Of a stretch of DNA of 64,000 nt, positions 34,150 through 43,239 are shown piece after piece. Position 1 is the stretch's first letter. Every line of letters begins with the position of its first letter. This DNA comes from Pseudomonadota bacterium (GTDB lineage Bacteria > Pseudomonadota > Gammaproteobacteria > Ga0077536), in the NCBI GenBank assembly GCA_016719885.1, contig JADJYF010000027.1:84802-148801 (forward strand), written 5' to 3'. The translations under genes were made by a program, and so were the position numbers. The notes below the pieces were generated by a model. It had not been told where the DNA came from, did not search any database, and was given only the letters and a program-made list of their open reading frames with translations.

Positions 34150-35958
34150 TCATACCGCGGCGGTGCGCGCCTCGAGCCACGCGCGAGCATCGCCGGCGAG
34201 ACGCGGCAGCAAACGCTCGCGCACCATGGCGTGATAACCGTTCAACCACGCGCGTTCATCTTCACGCAATAAACGTAGATCGATGCAGCGCGTGTCTATC
34301 GGGCACAGCGTCAGGGTTTCGAATTCCAACATGTCGGCGAAGGTGTCGCCTTCCGGCGTCAGCGCCGGCACGTTCAGTACCAGGTTCTCGATGCGCACGC
34401 CCCACTGTCCGGCGCGATACACGCCGGGCTCGATGGAGGTGATCATGCCGCTTTCCATGGCCATGGTCGCGTCGGGGATGGCCTTGCTGATGGTCTGCGG
34501 GCCTTCGTGCACGTTGAGGAAGTAACCGACGCCATGACCGGTGCCGTGGCCGAAGTCGATGCCTTCCGCCCACAGCGGCGCGCGCGCGATGGCATCGAGC
34601 ATGGGGCCGAGCGTGCCGCGCGGAAAGCGCGTGCGTGACAAGGCCAGGGTGCCCTTCAGCACCAGCGTGTAGTCGCGCTTCATGGCCGCGCTCAGCGTGC
34701 CGATGGGCCACACGCGCGTGATGTCGGTGGTGCCGCCCAGGTACTGGCCGCCGGAATCGATCAGCAACAGGCCGTTGCCTTCGATGACGGCGTGCGATTG
34801 TTCGCTGGCGCGGTAGTGGGGCATGGCGCCATTGGCGTTGAAGCCCGCGATCACGGGAAAGCTCAAACCGACGAAACCCGGGCGGCGCGCGCGCGCCGCC
34901 GAGAGTTTCTCGTCGATGGTCAGTTCGGTGACACGCTCACGCCCCACCGCCTGTTCGAACCACGCATAGAACTCGCACATCGCCACGCCGTCTTCGATCA
35001 TGGCGGCGCGAACATGCGCGGCCTCGTCCGCGGTCTTGCGGCTCTTGGCGCGCGTGCTCGGGTTCAGCGCCTCGACCATGGGCAGACCTGGCGGTACGTT
35101 GGCGATGAGCCCGTGAGTGACGCGCCGTGGGTCGATGAGCAGCACCGCATCGGCCGGCAGCCTGGCCAGCGCCGCGCCGGCCTCGGCGTAGGGCGCGAGC
35201 GCGATGCCGTCGACGGCCAAGCTCGCGGCGAGCGTTGCATCGACCTTGCCCTTGGCGATGAAGAGTGTCGCGTGCTCGGCATCGACCAGCAGGTGCGCGA
35301 GGAACACCGGGTTGTATTCGACGTCGGCGCCGCGCAGGTTGGTCAGCCACGCGATGTCATCGACGCTGGACACGAAGTGATGGGTGGCGCCCAGCGAGTC
35401 CATCACGGCGCGCAACTGCGCCAGCTTGGCGCCGCGCGGCATGCTGGCGTGGGGCGGCAGGTGCGGGTAGACGGGCATGTCCGGCAGCGCCGGCCTGTCC
35501 GGCCACACCAAGTCCACCACGTCGCGGCTCGTATCGAGGCGGATGTTCTTCGCCGACAGCGCCGCTTCGACGGCGCGCGCGGCAGCCACGCCCAGTACCG
35601 CGCCGTCGACTGCCACCACGCCGCCCGGCGCCACCTGATCGAGCAACCAATCGATGTGTGAGTTGGCGTTGCCGGCCGCAATCTTCACGAGCTCGATGCC
35701 GCTGCCCGCGAGTTCGGCCTCGGCCTGTACCCAGTAGCGGCTGTCGGCGAACAGCGCCGCATGGCGGACGGTCACGGCCAGCGTGCCCATCGAGCCGGTG
35801 AAGCCCGACAGCCATTGCCGTGCCTGCCAGCGCGCCGGCAGGTATTCGCTCAGATGCGGATCGGCGCTCGGCACCAGCAAGGCGTCGAGCCGCGCTTCGC
35901 GCAGCACCTCGCGCACGCGTTCGATGCGTCGGTGAAATACGGAGTCAGGATTGGCCAC
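34150..35958 (-). CDS. Xaa-Pro aminopeptidase P family protease (M24B)
   Basis: The 602-aa enzyme has the three-domain form of aminopeptidase P: two creatinase-like N-terminal domains and a C-terminal pita-bread domain. The dinuclear metal ligands are visible as Asp in LLLIDSGGQY, Asp in GTTDITRVW, His in GTGHGVGYFLNVHEG, Glu in MITSIEPGVY and Glu in RIENLVL. It removes N-terminal residues preceding proline. The start is a GTG (35956-35958) with a weak site. It diverges from the F420-type oxidoreductase gene. Confidence 0.93.
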   Translation of the reverse strand: MANPDSVFHRRIERVREVLREARLDALLVPSADPHLSEYLPARWQARQWLSGFTGSMGTLAVTVRHAALFADSRYWVQAEAELAGSGIELVKIAAGNANSHIDWLLDQVAPGGVVAVDGAVLGVAAARAVEAALSAKNIRLDTSRDVVDLVWPDRPALPDMPVYPHLPPHASMPRGAKLAQLRAVMDSLGATHHFVSSVDDIAWLTNLRGADVEYNPVFLAHLLVDAEHATLFIAKGKVDATLAASLAVDGIALAPYAEAGAALARLPADAVLLIDPRRVTHGLIANVPPGLPMVEALNPSTRAKSRKTADEAAHVRAAMIEDGVAMCEFYAWFEQAVGRERVTELTIDEKLSAARARRPGFVGLSFPVIAGFNANGAMPHYRASEQSHAVIEGNGLLLIDSGGQYLGGTTDITRVWPIGTLSAAMKRDYTLVLKGTLALSRTRFPRGTLGPMLDAIARAPLWAEGIDFGHGTGHGVGYFLNVHEGPQTISKAIPDATMAMESGMITSIEPGVYRAGQWGVRIENLVLNVPALTPEGDTFADMLEFETLTLCPIDTRCIDLRLLREDERAWLNGYHAMVRERLLPRLAGDARAWLEARTAAV

Positions 35959-36142
35959 GGAGATTGGAGTTCGCTGTTCGCCTGGTCGGGCGTCGACATT
36001 GCGGCGCGGCGTCGTCCCGTGTCAACCGCCCGCTGCGCGACGCTGGCGGGCTACAGCGGGCAGACGGGAATCTGCCAGGCCAGGCTGCGATTCGCGGTGC
36101 CGGCCGGATACCATCCGTCACTGGTCAGCGAGGAGCAGCGTG

Positions 36143-37213
36143 ATGGAACTGGGCTTGTGCGCGGCGTCGAAGATCGACGACATCGATTACCTGGTGCGTG
36201 CCGAGCAACTCGGCTACACCCACGCATGGATAGCCGACAGTCACATGCTGTGGAGCGACCCCTACGCGGTGCTGGCGCTGGCCGCGACGCGTACCCGCAC
36301 GCTGCGCCTCGGCACCGGCGTCGCGGTTGCGCCCACGCGTCCGGCGCCGGTCACCGCCGCCAGCATCGCGACCATCAACCGCTTGGCGCCGGGGCGCGTG
36401 TTCCTCGGCGTCGGTACCGGCAACACCGCGATGCGCGTGATGGGCCACAAGCCCATGCCGATCGCCGAGTTCGACACCTGGCTCACGACCGTCAAGCCGC
36501 TGCTGCGTGGCGAGGAGGCGTCGTTTCACTGGCGCGGCAAGGACATGCCGATACGGCATCTCATGCCCGACGCGGGCTTCGTCAACTTCGTCGATCCGAT
36601 CCCGCTCTACGTGTCGGGCTTCGGGCCGCGCGCGCTCGGCCTGGTCGGCAAGCATGGCGACGGCGCGGTGTTGTCCATTCCGCCGGACGCGCGCTACATG
36701 ACAGGCGTGTGGCGTCACATCGAGGCGGGCGCGGCGGCGGCGGGCCGCGACTTCGACCGTGCACGGTTTCGCGCCGCAAGTCTCACCACCATGGTGGTGT
36801 TGAACGATGGCGAAGCGCGCGATTCAGCGCGGGTGCGACGGCTGTGTGGCGCGTTCGCGATGGCGTCCCTGCATTACACCTACGACCGCTGGCGCCAGAC
36901 CGGGCAGCCACCGGGCCGCGCCGTGGCGTCGATCTGGTCCGACTACTGCGCCTACATGGCGGGCTTTGCCGAGGCGCGCCGCCACCAGCACGTCCATCGT
37001 GGTCACAACTGCTGGGTGGAAGCGCAGGAGCAGCGCTTTCTCACCGCCGACCTCATGGAGTCGACCTGCATGATAGGCACGGCGTCGGAACTCATCGACC
37101 GGCTCGGCGCGCTCGGCGCAGCGGGCCTCGATGAGATCACCTTGCTGCCGCCGTTCGAACCGCGCTACGAGGTCATCGAACAGGTGGCGGCGGAGGTGTT
37201 GCGGCAGCTATGA
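36143..37213 (+). CDS. LLM-class (luciferase-like) F420/FMN-dependent oxidoreductase
   Basis: The 356-aa TIM-barrel protein shows AEQLGYTHAWIADSHMLW, RLGTGVAVAPTRPAPVTAAS, INRLAPGRVFLGVGTGNTAMR and ALGLVGKHGDGAVLS, the conserved layout of the 5,10-methylene-H4MPT reductase-like branch, which can use F420 or FMN. AGGAG precedes the ATG at 36143 with 7-nt spacing. The substrate is unknown, but it is one of two such enzymes in a run of flavin oxygenases. Confidence 0.85.
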   Translation: MELGLCAASKIDDIDYLVRAEQLGYTHAWIADSHMLWSDPYAVLALAATRTRTLRLGTGVAVAPTRPAPVTAASIATINRLAPGRVFLGVGTGNTAMRVMGHKPMPIAEFDTWLTTVKPLLRGEEASFHWRGKDMPIRHLMPDAGFVNFVDPIPLYVSGFGPRALGLVGKHGDGAVLSIPPDARYMTGVWRHIEAGAAAAGRDFDRARFRAASLTTMVVLNDGEARDSARVRRLCGAFAMASLHYTYDRWRQTGQPPGRAVASIWSDYCAYMAGFAEARRHQHVHRGHNCWVEAQEQRFLTADLMESTCMIGTASELIDRLGALGAAGLDEITLLPPFEPRYEVIEQVAAEVLRQL

Positions 37214-37297
37214 GGCAAACGCTGGAAGATACCGCCCGTCGATGTTCGACGACATCCGGCATCGTCATGCGCTGACCGCCGCACTACCGCGTGCCTT

Positions 37298-38794
37298 TCA
37301 GCCCAGGTTCCCGAACGCCGGCTTGCCATTGTTGTATTCCCAGCCGAGCAGCCGGAACACCAGCGCTTCCGATTCAGCGTACTTCGGCGAGTGCGACATC
37401 ATCAGCATGTTCTTGATCGGATCGCCCGAGTAGTGGCGTTCATAGAGTGCCTGCCGCGCGCCGAACTGCTCGCCGGTGATGTCCCAGATGAGCTTCATTG
37501 CCTGCAGTCGCTCCCTGGCCGGGATGCCGGGTCCGATCATCAGGCGCTCGAGCAGCGGCTTGAGCGTCGGGTCGTCGAAATCTTGTTCGGTGAAGGTGAT
37601 CGGGCCCGAGCCGCCGATGACGCGGATGGCGTCATAGGCGGCCTTGTTGACCATCGGGAAAAATGCGATGACCGCGCTGCTGCCGACCCTGGGCTGGCTG
37701 CGACCCGCACACTGCAGCGTGTCGACGCCGAGTGGCCGCCCGTCCGCATAGGCCGCCAGCCGTTCGGCGATGTCGTAGGTGGTCGCTCGTTCTATGCCTT
37801 CGGCAACGTTCAGGTGGCACACGAGTTCGCCGAGGATCTCGCGGTAGCGTGGCAGCTTGTCGCGGCCGGTGACGCGCGCGGCGAGTGCCGCGACGCCGGT
37901 CAGGAAGCGCAGCTTGGCGGTCGAGCGCGCCACCGCCTGCATGGTGGTATAGCCGGGATAGAACGGGATGAGATTGTTGAACGCCTCGAGATCGCCCGCC
38001 AGGATCACGCGCTCGTCGGGCACGAACACATCGTCGAACAACAGCACCGCGTCGCCCTCGTCGAAGCGCGAGGTGAGCGGCCGGTCGAACACGCTGCGGT
38101 TCGCGTGGTAAGGCTCGCGGCACAGGATGGTCAATCCCTTGGCATTCATGGGTAGCGAAAACAGCAGGCACTTGTCTTCTTCGCCCGGCATGCGTGGTTG
38201 GTAGGGGCCGACAATCAATTCATTGGCGACCGGCGCCAGCGTCGACAGCAGGCGTGCGCCGCGCACCACGATGCCATCGCTGCGTCTTGCCACGACGCGT
38301 ACCGTTTCATCCGGCGCCGCGTCGTTGCCGCGGTCGGTCTGCGGGTCGATGAGCGTATGGGTGATGGCGAGATCGTTGTCGCGCACGTGGTCGCGATACC
38401 AGCGCGCCTTGGCGGCCGCTTCACCACGCCCCAGGAAGGTCAGCGACTCGATCTGGTCCATGCACCATGCGCTCATGAAGTCCGACAGCCGGCCCATGAG
38501 TCCGTAGGTCAGATCGGCACGCGCGCGAAAGCAGGCCAGCAGGCGCTCGGCCTGCGCCTGGGTGCGTGCCGGGAAGTAGGTGGCGCTGACCGCTGCCGTG
38601 GCTCCGTCCGGGGTGAAGGTCAGCACCTCGCGGTGCGGGGCTTGATGCTGGGCATCGTAGAGCGCGGCGATGGTATCGATGACGCCACGAAAGGCCGGCG
38701 TGGCGGTGACGTCCGTCACGCGCTCGCCGCCGGCGTGGATCACGCGGCCATCGCGCAAACTGTCGATGTACTGCTGGCCGGTACGAATACCCAT
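37298..38794 (-). CDS. 4-hydroxyphenylacetate 3-hydroxylase family oxygenase (HpaB-type)
   Basis: The 498-aa protein is the FADH2-using oxygenase component type, with GIRTGQQYIDSLRDGRVIHAGGE in pieces at the N-terminus, ITHTLIDPQTDRG, LTSRFDEGDAVLLFDDVFVP and the C-terminal IWDITGEQFGARQALYERHY. It hydroxylates phenolic or related rings and needs a separate flavin reductase, which is not in the window. An upstream divergent AraC gene is a plausible regulator. Confidence 0.9.
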   Translation of the reverse strand: MGIRTGQQYIDSLRDGRVIHAGGERVTDVTATPAFRGVIDTIAALYDAQHQAPHREVLTFTPDGATAAVSATYFPARTQAQAERLLACFRARADLTYGLMGRLSDFMSAWCMDQIESLTFLGRGEAAAKARWYRDHVRDNDLAITHTLIDPQTDRGNDAAPDETVRVVARRSDGIVVRGARLLSTLAPVANELIVGPYQPRMPGEEDKCLLFSLPMNAKGLTILCREPYHANRSVFDRPLTSRFDEGDAVLLFDDVFVPDERVILAGDLEAFNNLIPFYPGYTTMQAVARSTAKLRFLTGVAALAARVTGRDKLPRYREILGELVCHLNVAEGIERATTYDIAERLAAYADGRPLGVDTLQCAGRSQPRVGSSAVIAFFPMVNKAAYDAIRVIGGSGPITFTEQDFDDPTLKPLLERLMIGPGIPARERLQAMKLIWDITGEQFGARQALYERHYSGDPIKNMLMMSHSPKYAESEALVFRLLGWEYNNGKPAFGNLG

Positions 38795-38902
38795 GGTGTG
38801 CTCTCCGATGTGCGGTTGATGGCTGTCAGTGCGCGCAAGTATCGGCAGCGCGATGTCGGGCGGGGAGTATGCGAGTGGTCAAAAATCTAATATTTTCGGA
38901 CA

Positions 38903-39931
38903 GTGAAAGACGAACACGTTTTGCTGCTGCCGATGACCGCGGACTACGTGCGTCTGGCCCTGCGGCTCGGCGCCGCGCGCGGTCATCCGGCGAGCGTGGT
39001 GCTGGCCGGCACCGCGCTCAGCGCAAAGGACCTCGGCCTGCCCGCCGCGCGTCTGTCGCAACGCGACACCTTTACGGTGCTCGACAATCTCGATCGCCTG
39101 CTCGGGCCAGGCTGGCCATTCGACGTGCGTTTTGGCGCCGAGACTTCGGGGCCGCTGGGCCAGGCGGTTACGTCCGCGCCGACCGTTGGCCTCGCCATCG
39201 AAACCTTGGCCGACTTCGGCCAAAGTCGCTCGCCGCGTTACGCATTGCGGCTCGGCGCGCCGGGCCGGCGCATGGGGGTGTTGAACATCGTCGAGACCGT
39301 CGAGGTCAGTGCCAGTCGGCGCCTGACCGGTGACGAGATCATCATGCAGAGTCTGCACAACATGCTGGAGACGCTGGTCGGCGGCGAGGTGGCGGCGGCG
39401 CGTTTTGCGTTCCGTTCAGCGCCGCCCGCGCACAGCCCACGCTACTTGCAGGCGTTCCGCGGCGCGGTGCGTTTCTCGGCGCCAGCCACCGCCATCGAGT
39501 TTCCGCTGGCATGGCTCGCGCGTCCGGCGCCGTTCGCCAATCCATCCCTGTTCGGCGCCGCACTCAATACGCTCGAGATCGAGCGTGGCGCGCTGCGCGC
39601 CGGCGGCTTGTTGCTGGCTCAGGTCCAATATGCCTTGAATTGCGCGGCCGGCATGACGCCGCCGAATCAGGCCTCAATGGCGCTGGAACTCGGCGTATCG
39701 TCACGCACGCTGGCGCGTCGCCTGCGTGTGGCCGGCACCAATTTTCGAACCCTGCGCGACGACGTATTGCAGCGTCGTGCGCGGCAGCTCCTGAGCGAAA
39801 CCGACCGCTCGGTGGAGTCGATCAGCGCCGAACTCGGCTACGCCGATGCGGTCGCCTTCAATCTGGCCTGCCACCGCTGGTTCGGCGTCGGGCCGCGCGC
39901 CTGGCGTCAAGCGCAGCGCGATGTGACGTGA
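38903..39931 (+). CDS. AraC-family transcriptional regulator
   Basis: The 342-aa protein has the N-terminal domain of the OruR/ArgR-like AraC branch (ligand domain of about 200 residues) and a C-terminal pair of helix-turn-helix units: MALELGVSSRTLARRLRVAG and VESISAELGYADAVAFNLAC, then HRWFGVGPRAWR. It starts at a GTG 108 bp from the divergent hydroxylase, whose expression it probably controls. Confidence 0.9.
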   Translation: MKDEHVLLLPMTADYVRLALRLGAARGHPASVVLAGTALSAKDLGLPAARLSQRDTFTVLDNLDRLLGPGWPFDVRFGAETSGPLGQAVTSAPTVGLAIETLADFGQSRSPRYALRLGAPGRRMGVLNIVETVEVSASRRLTGDEIIMQSLHNMLETLVGGEVAAARFAFRSAPPAHSPRYLQAFRGAVRFSAPATAIEFPLAWLARPAPFANPSLFGAALNTLEIERGALRAGGLLLAQVQYALNCAAGMTPPNQASMALELGVSSRTLARRLRVAGTNFRTLRDDVLQRRARQLLSETDRSVESISAELGYADAVAFNLACHRWFGVGPRAWRQAQRDVT

Positions 39932-39967
39932 GCGCCGTCCACGGGCAATGCCCCTGCCCGCCCAGCG

Positions 39968-40480
39968 TCAATCAGACTGCGCGCGTAAATTCTTCCACAG
40001 CCCGAGCAAGGCCAGCGCCAGCATGATGTGCACGCCGAGCACCGGCGGCCAGCCCGCGAGGTAGATGACGTCATTGGCGAGCCCGGGCTTGAACGGACCG
40101 CCGCCGAAAGCAAGGCCGCGCGTGCCGCACACGGCGTTGGCGGCGGCACCGAGGGTGAACAGCCAGGTCGTGACCAGCGCCGACCAGAACAAGCAGGAGA
40201 ACTGGCGCGGCGACAGGCGCATGTAACGTCCGCCGAAGGCAAACCCCATCAGCAGCAGGCCCTGGGTGATCGCTTCCATGTGCGCCATGCGCCAGGCGCG
40301 GCCGTCGTCCGGGATCGAGACCGGGATGTCGATGGGCAACGGCCATAGGGCAATCTTGCCGATGAGGGCGAAGAACCATACCCAGCCGAGCAGCAGGGCG
40401 AGCGCGATGAGGCCGGTGCCATTGAAGAACAGCGCGGCGCGCATGCGTTCACTCATGGCGGCAGACGAAGTGTCAGTCAT
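39968..40480 (-). CDS. Small four-helix membrane protein resembling styrene oxide isomerase
   Basis: The 170-aa protein has four hydrophobic helices. Its layout matches StyC-type epoxide isomerases, which bind haem b between subunits: a short N-terminal helix, the AWRMAHMEAITQG segment at helix 2 (His67 aligns by eye with the StyC haem ligand in WARAHSG), and a TRGLAFGGG motif like RGLTFG before the last helix. Other StyC residues (an Asn after the His, a Tyr in helix 3) are not evident, so activity is uncertain. It is 15 bp downstream of a metal-dependent hydrolase gene, likely one operon. Confidence 0.55.
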   Translation of the reverse strand: MTDTSSAAMSERMRAALFFNGTGLIALALLLGWVWFFALIGKIALWPLPIDIPVSIPDDGRAWRMAHMEAITQGLLLMGFAFGGRYMRLSPRQFSCLFWSALVTTWLFTLGAAANAVCGTRGLAFGGGPFKPGLANDVIYLAGWPPVLGVHIMLALALLGLWKNLRAQSD

Positions 40481-40495
40481 GATGGTGTCCAGGTG

Positions 40496-41362
40496 TCAGG
40501 CAAGGGGCACGGGCGTGGGCTCGGCCAGGCGTGTGGTATCGAGTCGCGCGGCGGCCTGCGGTGTGGCGTCGAACAGTGCGGCCCAGGCCCGCGCCCACGG
40601 CGGGTCGGCCACCTGGCGCGGGTTGTAGCCCGGCACCAGGATGCGCAACAGTCTCGGCGTCAGCTGCGCGAAGATGCGCGCGAGCAGACGCGCCAGCGCC
40701 AGCCGCGATCGCCAATCGCGCCACAGGCCGTCCTCCTGCAGCAGCGCGTGGTAACCGTCGCGCGTCAGTTTGAAAATGTGCGCCGTCGCATACAGAAAGC
40801 CGTGCACGCGACGGAAGTAGCCGCCCGCCACGTGCTCGAACACGTCGAAGGCGACGTTCTTGTGTTCAATCTCCTCGACGAAATGCCACAGCACCAGGGT
40901 GGCGACGCCGCTTTCGCTGGCGCCGAACAGGTGTTCGCGATCTTCGATGAGCATCTCGCCGATGGCGAGCGCCATGGACTCGAAGCCTTCGGCATAGGCA
41001 AGGTTGAATTCGAGACTGCGCTTGGCGCCGAGCTCGGCGTAATCGGCGGCCATGCGCGCCTGCAGCGCCTCGATGCAGCGGTAGCCGCGCGCCTGCAAGG
41101 TATCGTTGAAGCGCCGATGCTGGCTGAAATGCATCGACTCCTGCGCGACGTAGTCGTCGAGGGCCTTCTTGAGCTCGGGGTCGCGGATGCGCTCGCGTGC
41201 CGCGCGCATGCTCTTGATGAGATAAGGCTCGAGGTAGGGCATGGCCAGCGAAGCGGCATTGACGATGTGCGAGAACTCCGGCCGTCGCGCGTTCCAATGG
41301 CCGGGCATGGGCGAGGGGTAGCTGAAGGCCGGTCGCCGGACTGTCATGCGTGCGCTGTTCAT
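40496..41362 (-). CDS. Metal-dependent hydrolase-like protein (PF10118-type)
   Basis: The 288-aa protein has the helical metal-binding pattern YVAQESMHFSQHRRFND, YAEGFESMALAIGEML and WHFVEEIEHKNVAFDVF, placing carboxylates and His as in the predicted metal-dependent hydrolase family often found beside P450, acyl-CoA and steroid genes. Di-iron-like oxygenase chemistry is an alternative reading of these E-x2-H motifs. GGAGACA precedes the ATG at 41362. The styrene-oxide-isomerase-like gene follows. Confidence 0.8.
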   Translation of the reverse strand: MNSARMTVRRPAFSYPSPMPGHWNARRPEFSHIVNAASLAMPYLEPYLIKSMRAARERIRDPELKKALDDYVAQESMHFSQHRRFNDTLQARGYRCIEALQARMAADYAELGAKRSLEFNLAYAEGFESMALAIGEMLIEDREHLFGASESGVATLVLWHFVEEIEHKNVAFDVFEHVAGGYFRRVHGFLYATAHIFKLTRDGYHALLQEDGLWRDWRSRLALARLLARIFAQLTPRLLRILVPGYNPRQVADPPWARAWAALFDATPQAAARLDTTRLAEPTPVPLA

Positions 41363-41549
41363 GCCCTGTCTCCTTGGCTGGGATTGGCAGCATGCCTGCT
41401 CGCCGGCGAAGAGAAAAGGCGCGCGGCGTCGGCCCCTATTCCTGACCGTCAAGCTAGGAGGACGGCCAGCGTCGCGCGATACTGCGGCGCTGGCTGCGCG
41501 TGCCCGGCATTACGCGGCCTCGACACGGCACAATTCGAGAGCATGAACC

Positions 41550-43193
41550 ATGAATGAGATTTCCCTCGCAAGCCCCGCGCCGGACTGCGACGTGGTGGTG
41601 GTGGGAGCCGGCTTCGCCGGCATCTATGCGCTGTACCAGGCGCGGCAACGGGGCTATACCGTCAAGGGCATCGAGCGCGGCAGCGATGTGGGGGGCACCT
41701 GGTACTGGAATGCCTACCCTGGCGCGCGCTGCGACGTCGAGAGCTATAACTACGCCTATTTCTTCGATAACGACATCGTGCGCGACTGGAGCTGGTCCGA
41801 TGCCTGCGCGGGCCAGGCCGAGATCCAACGCTACCTGCGCTTCGTCGCCGAGCGTTGCGATGTACTGAAGGACATCACGTTCAATACCAAGGTGCTGGCG
41901 GCGCGCTACGACGAGGCGCGTGGCCTGTGGTCGATAGAGACCTCGAGCGGCGAGACCCTGGTATGCCGCTACGCGGTGCTCGCCATCGGCGCGCTGTCGG
42001 ATCCGAAGGCGCCCGACATCGAAGGCGTGGCGGATTTTGCCGGCCAGGCCTATTTCACTTCGAGCTGGCCCAAGGATGGCCGTGTCGAGCTTGCCGGCAA
42101 GCGCGTGGGCGTGATCGGCACCGGCTCGTCGGGCGTGCAGGTGGTGCCGGAAGTGGCGAAGCTCGCGGCCGAGGTGCACGTGTTCCAGCGCACCGCCAAT
42201 TACGTCACGCCCACCGCCGGCGGGCCGATGGACCCGCGCTTGGTCGCGCGCCTGCGCGACGATCCGCAGGCCGTGCGCCGCGCGTTCCGTGAGTCCTACG
42301 GCGGCCAGACGCCGCTCGGCATCGGTGAAGAGCGCTTCCATGACCTGGACGACGCCGGACGCGAGCGCGCGCTATGGGCCGCGTGGCAGGGCAAGTACAT
42401 CGCGCTAGCGTTTCGCGATGCGCACCTGCCCGAGGCCAATGCCGCGATCTCGGACTTCATCCGCGCGCGCATGCAGGAGCAGGTGCAAGACCCTTGGACG
42501 GCCCAGCGTCTCGTGCCCTGGGATCATCCCTACGGTGGCAAGCGTCCGTGCATGAGCGATGTCTACCTCGAGACCTTCAACCTGCCGCACGTGCACCTGG
42601 TGCATCTGCCCGACACGCCCATCGAGCGCATCGTGCCGGAAGGCATCAAGACCAGCGCCGCCACCATCGCGCTCGATGTCATCGTCTACGCCACCGGCTT
42701 CGACGCGATCTCGGGGCCGGTGTTCGCCATCGACATTCGCGGCATGGCAGGACGCTCGATGAAGGACGCGTGGGTGGATGGCCCCATGAACTACCTCGGC
42801 ACCATGGTGCACGGCTTTCCCAACCTGTTCCTGCCGTCGAGCGCGATGTCGCCGTCGGTGCTGTCGAACATGGCGACGCTCGCCGAGCAGCAGGTCGACT
42901 TCATTTTCGACAGCATCGACTGGCTCGAAGCGCATGGGCGTCCGCGCCTGCACCCGCGCGCCGATGCCGAGCTGCGCTGGCGCGCCGAGACCTTGCGCTA
43001 TGCCGAACGTCGGCCGGGCGCGCTGACCACCAAGAGCTGGTATTCGGGCGCCAACGTGCCGGGCAAGGCGCGTATGTTCATGGTCTATTGCGGCGGCTTC
43101 AAGCGCTACAACGACATCTGTTATGACGAACTCGAGAGCGGTTTTCCCGGTTACGAGTTGTTGCCGGCGGCGCGCCACGGCGTGCAGGGCTGA
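41550..43193 (+). CDS. Flavin-containing monooxygenase, Baeyer-Villiger type with altered fingerprint
   Basis: The 547-aa enzyme has the FAD Rossmann motif VVGAGFAGIYAL (residues 18-29), GSDVGGTWYWNAYPGARCDV, the NADPH motif GVIGTGSSGVQVV, and IYATGFDAISGP. The Baeyer-Villiger fingerprint FxGxxxHxxxWP reads FAGQAYFTSSWP at residues 163-174, so the conserved His is Phe169. It should still bind FAD and NADPH, but oxygenation may be altered. It sits before a convergent luciferase-like gene. Confidence 0.9.
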   Translation: MNEISLASPAPDCDVVVVGAGFAGIYALYQARQRGYTVKGIERGSDVGGTWYWNAYPGARCDVESYNYAYFFDNDIVRDWSWSDACAGQAEIQRYLRFVAERCDVLKDITFNTKVLAARYDEARGLWSIETSSGETLVCRYAVLAIGALSDPKAPDIEGVADFAGQAYFTSSWPKDGRVELAGKRVGVIGTGSSGVQVVPEVAKLAAEVHVFQRTANYVTPTAGGPMDPRLVARLRDDPQAVRRAFRESYGGQTPLGIGEERFHDLDDAGRERALWAAWQGKYIALAFRDAHLPEANAAISDFIRARMQEQVQDPWTAQRLVPWDHPYGGKRPCMSDVYLETFNLPHVHLVHLPDTPIERIVPEGIKTSAATIALDVIVYATGFDAISGPVFAIDIRGMAGRSMKDAWVDGPMNYLGTMVHGFPNLFLPSSAMSPSVLSNMATLAEQQVDFIFDSIDWLEAHGRPRLHPRADAELRWRAETLRYAERRPGALTTKSWYSGANVPGKARMFMVYCGGFKRYNDICYDELESGFPGYELLPAARHGVQG

Positions 43194-43225
43194 AGACGCC
43201 GCGCGCAGGCCGCGGCATCGTCTTC
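43192..43225. terminator. Hairpin between convergent monooxygenase and LLM genes
   Basis: GAAGACG (43192-43198) pairs with CGTCTTC (43219-43225), and CCGCG pairs with CGCGG inside, with a small asymmetric bulge. It overlaps the monooxygenase stop codon and could end transcription from both sides. Confidence 0.4.
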
Positions 43226-43239
43226 GTTGGAGAGGTAAT

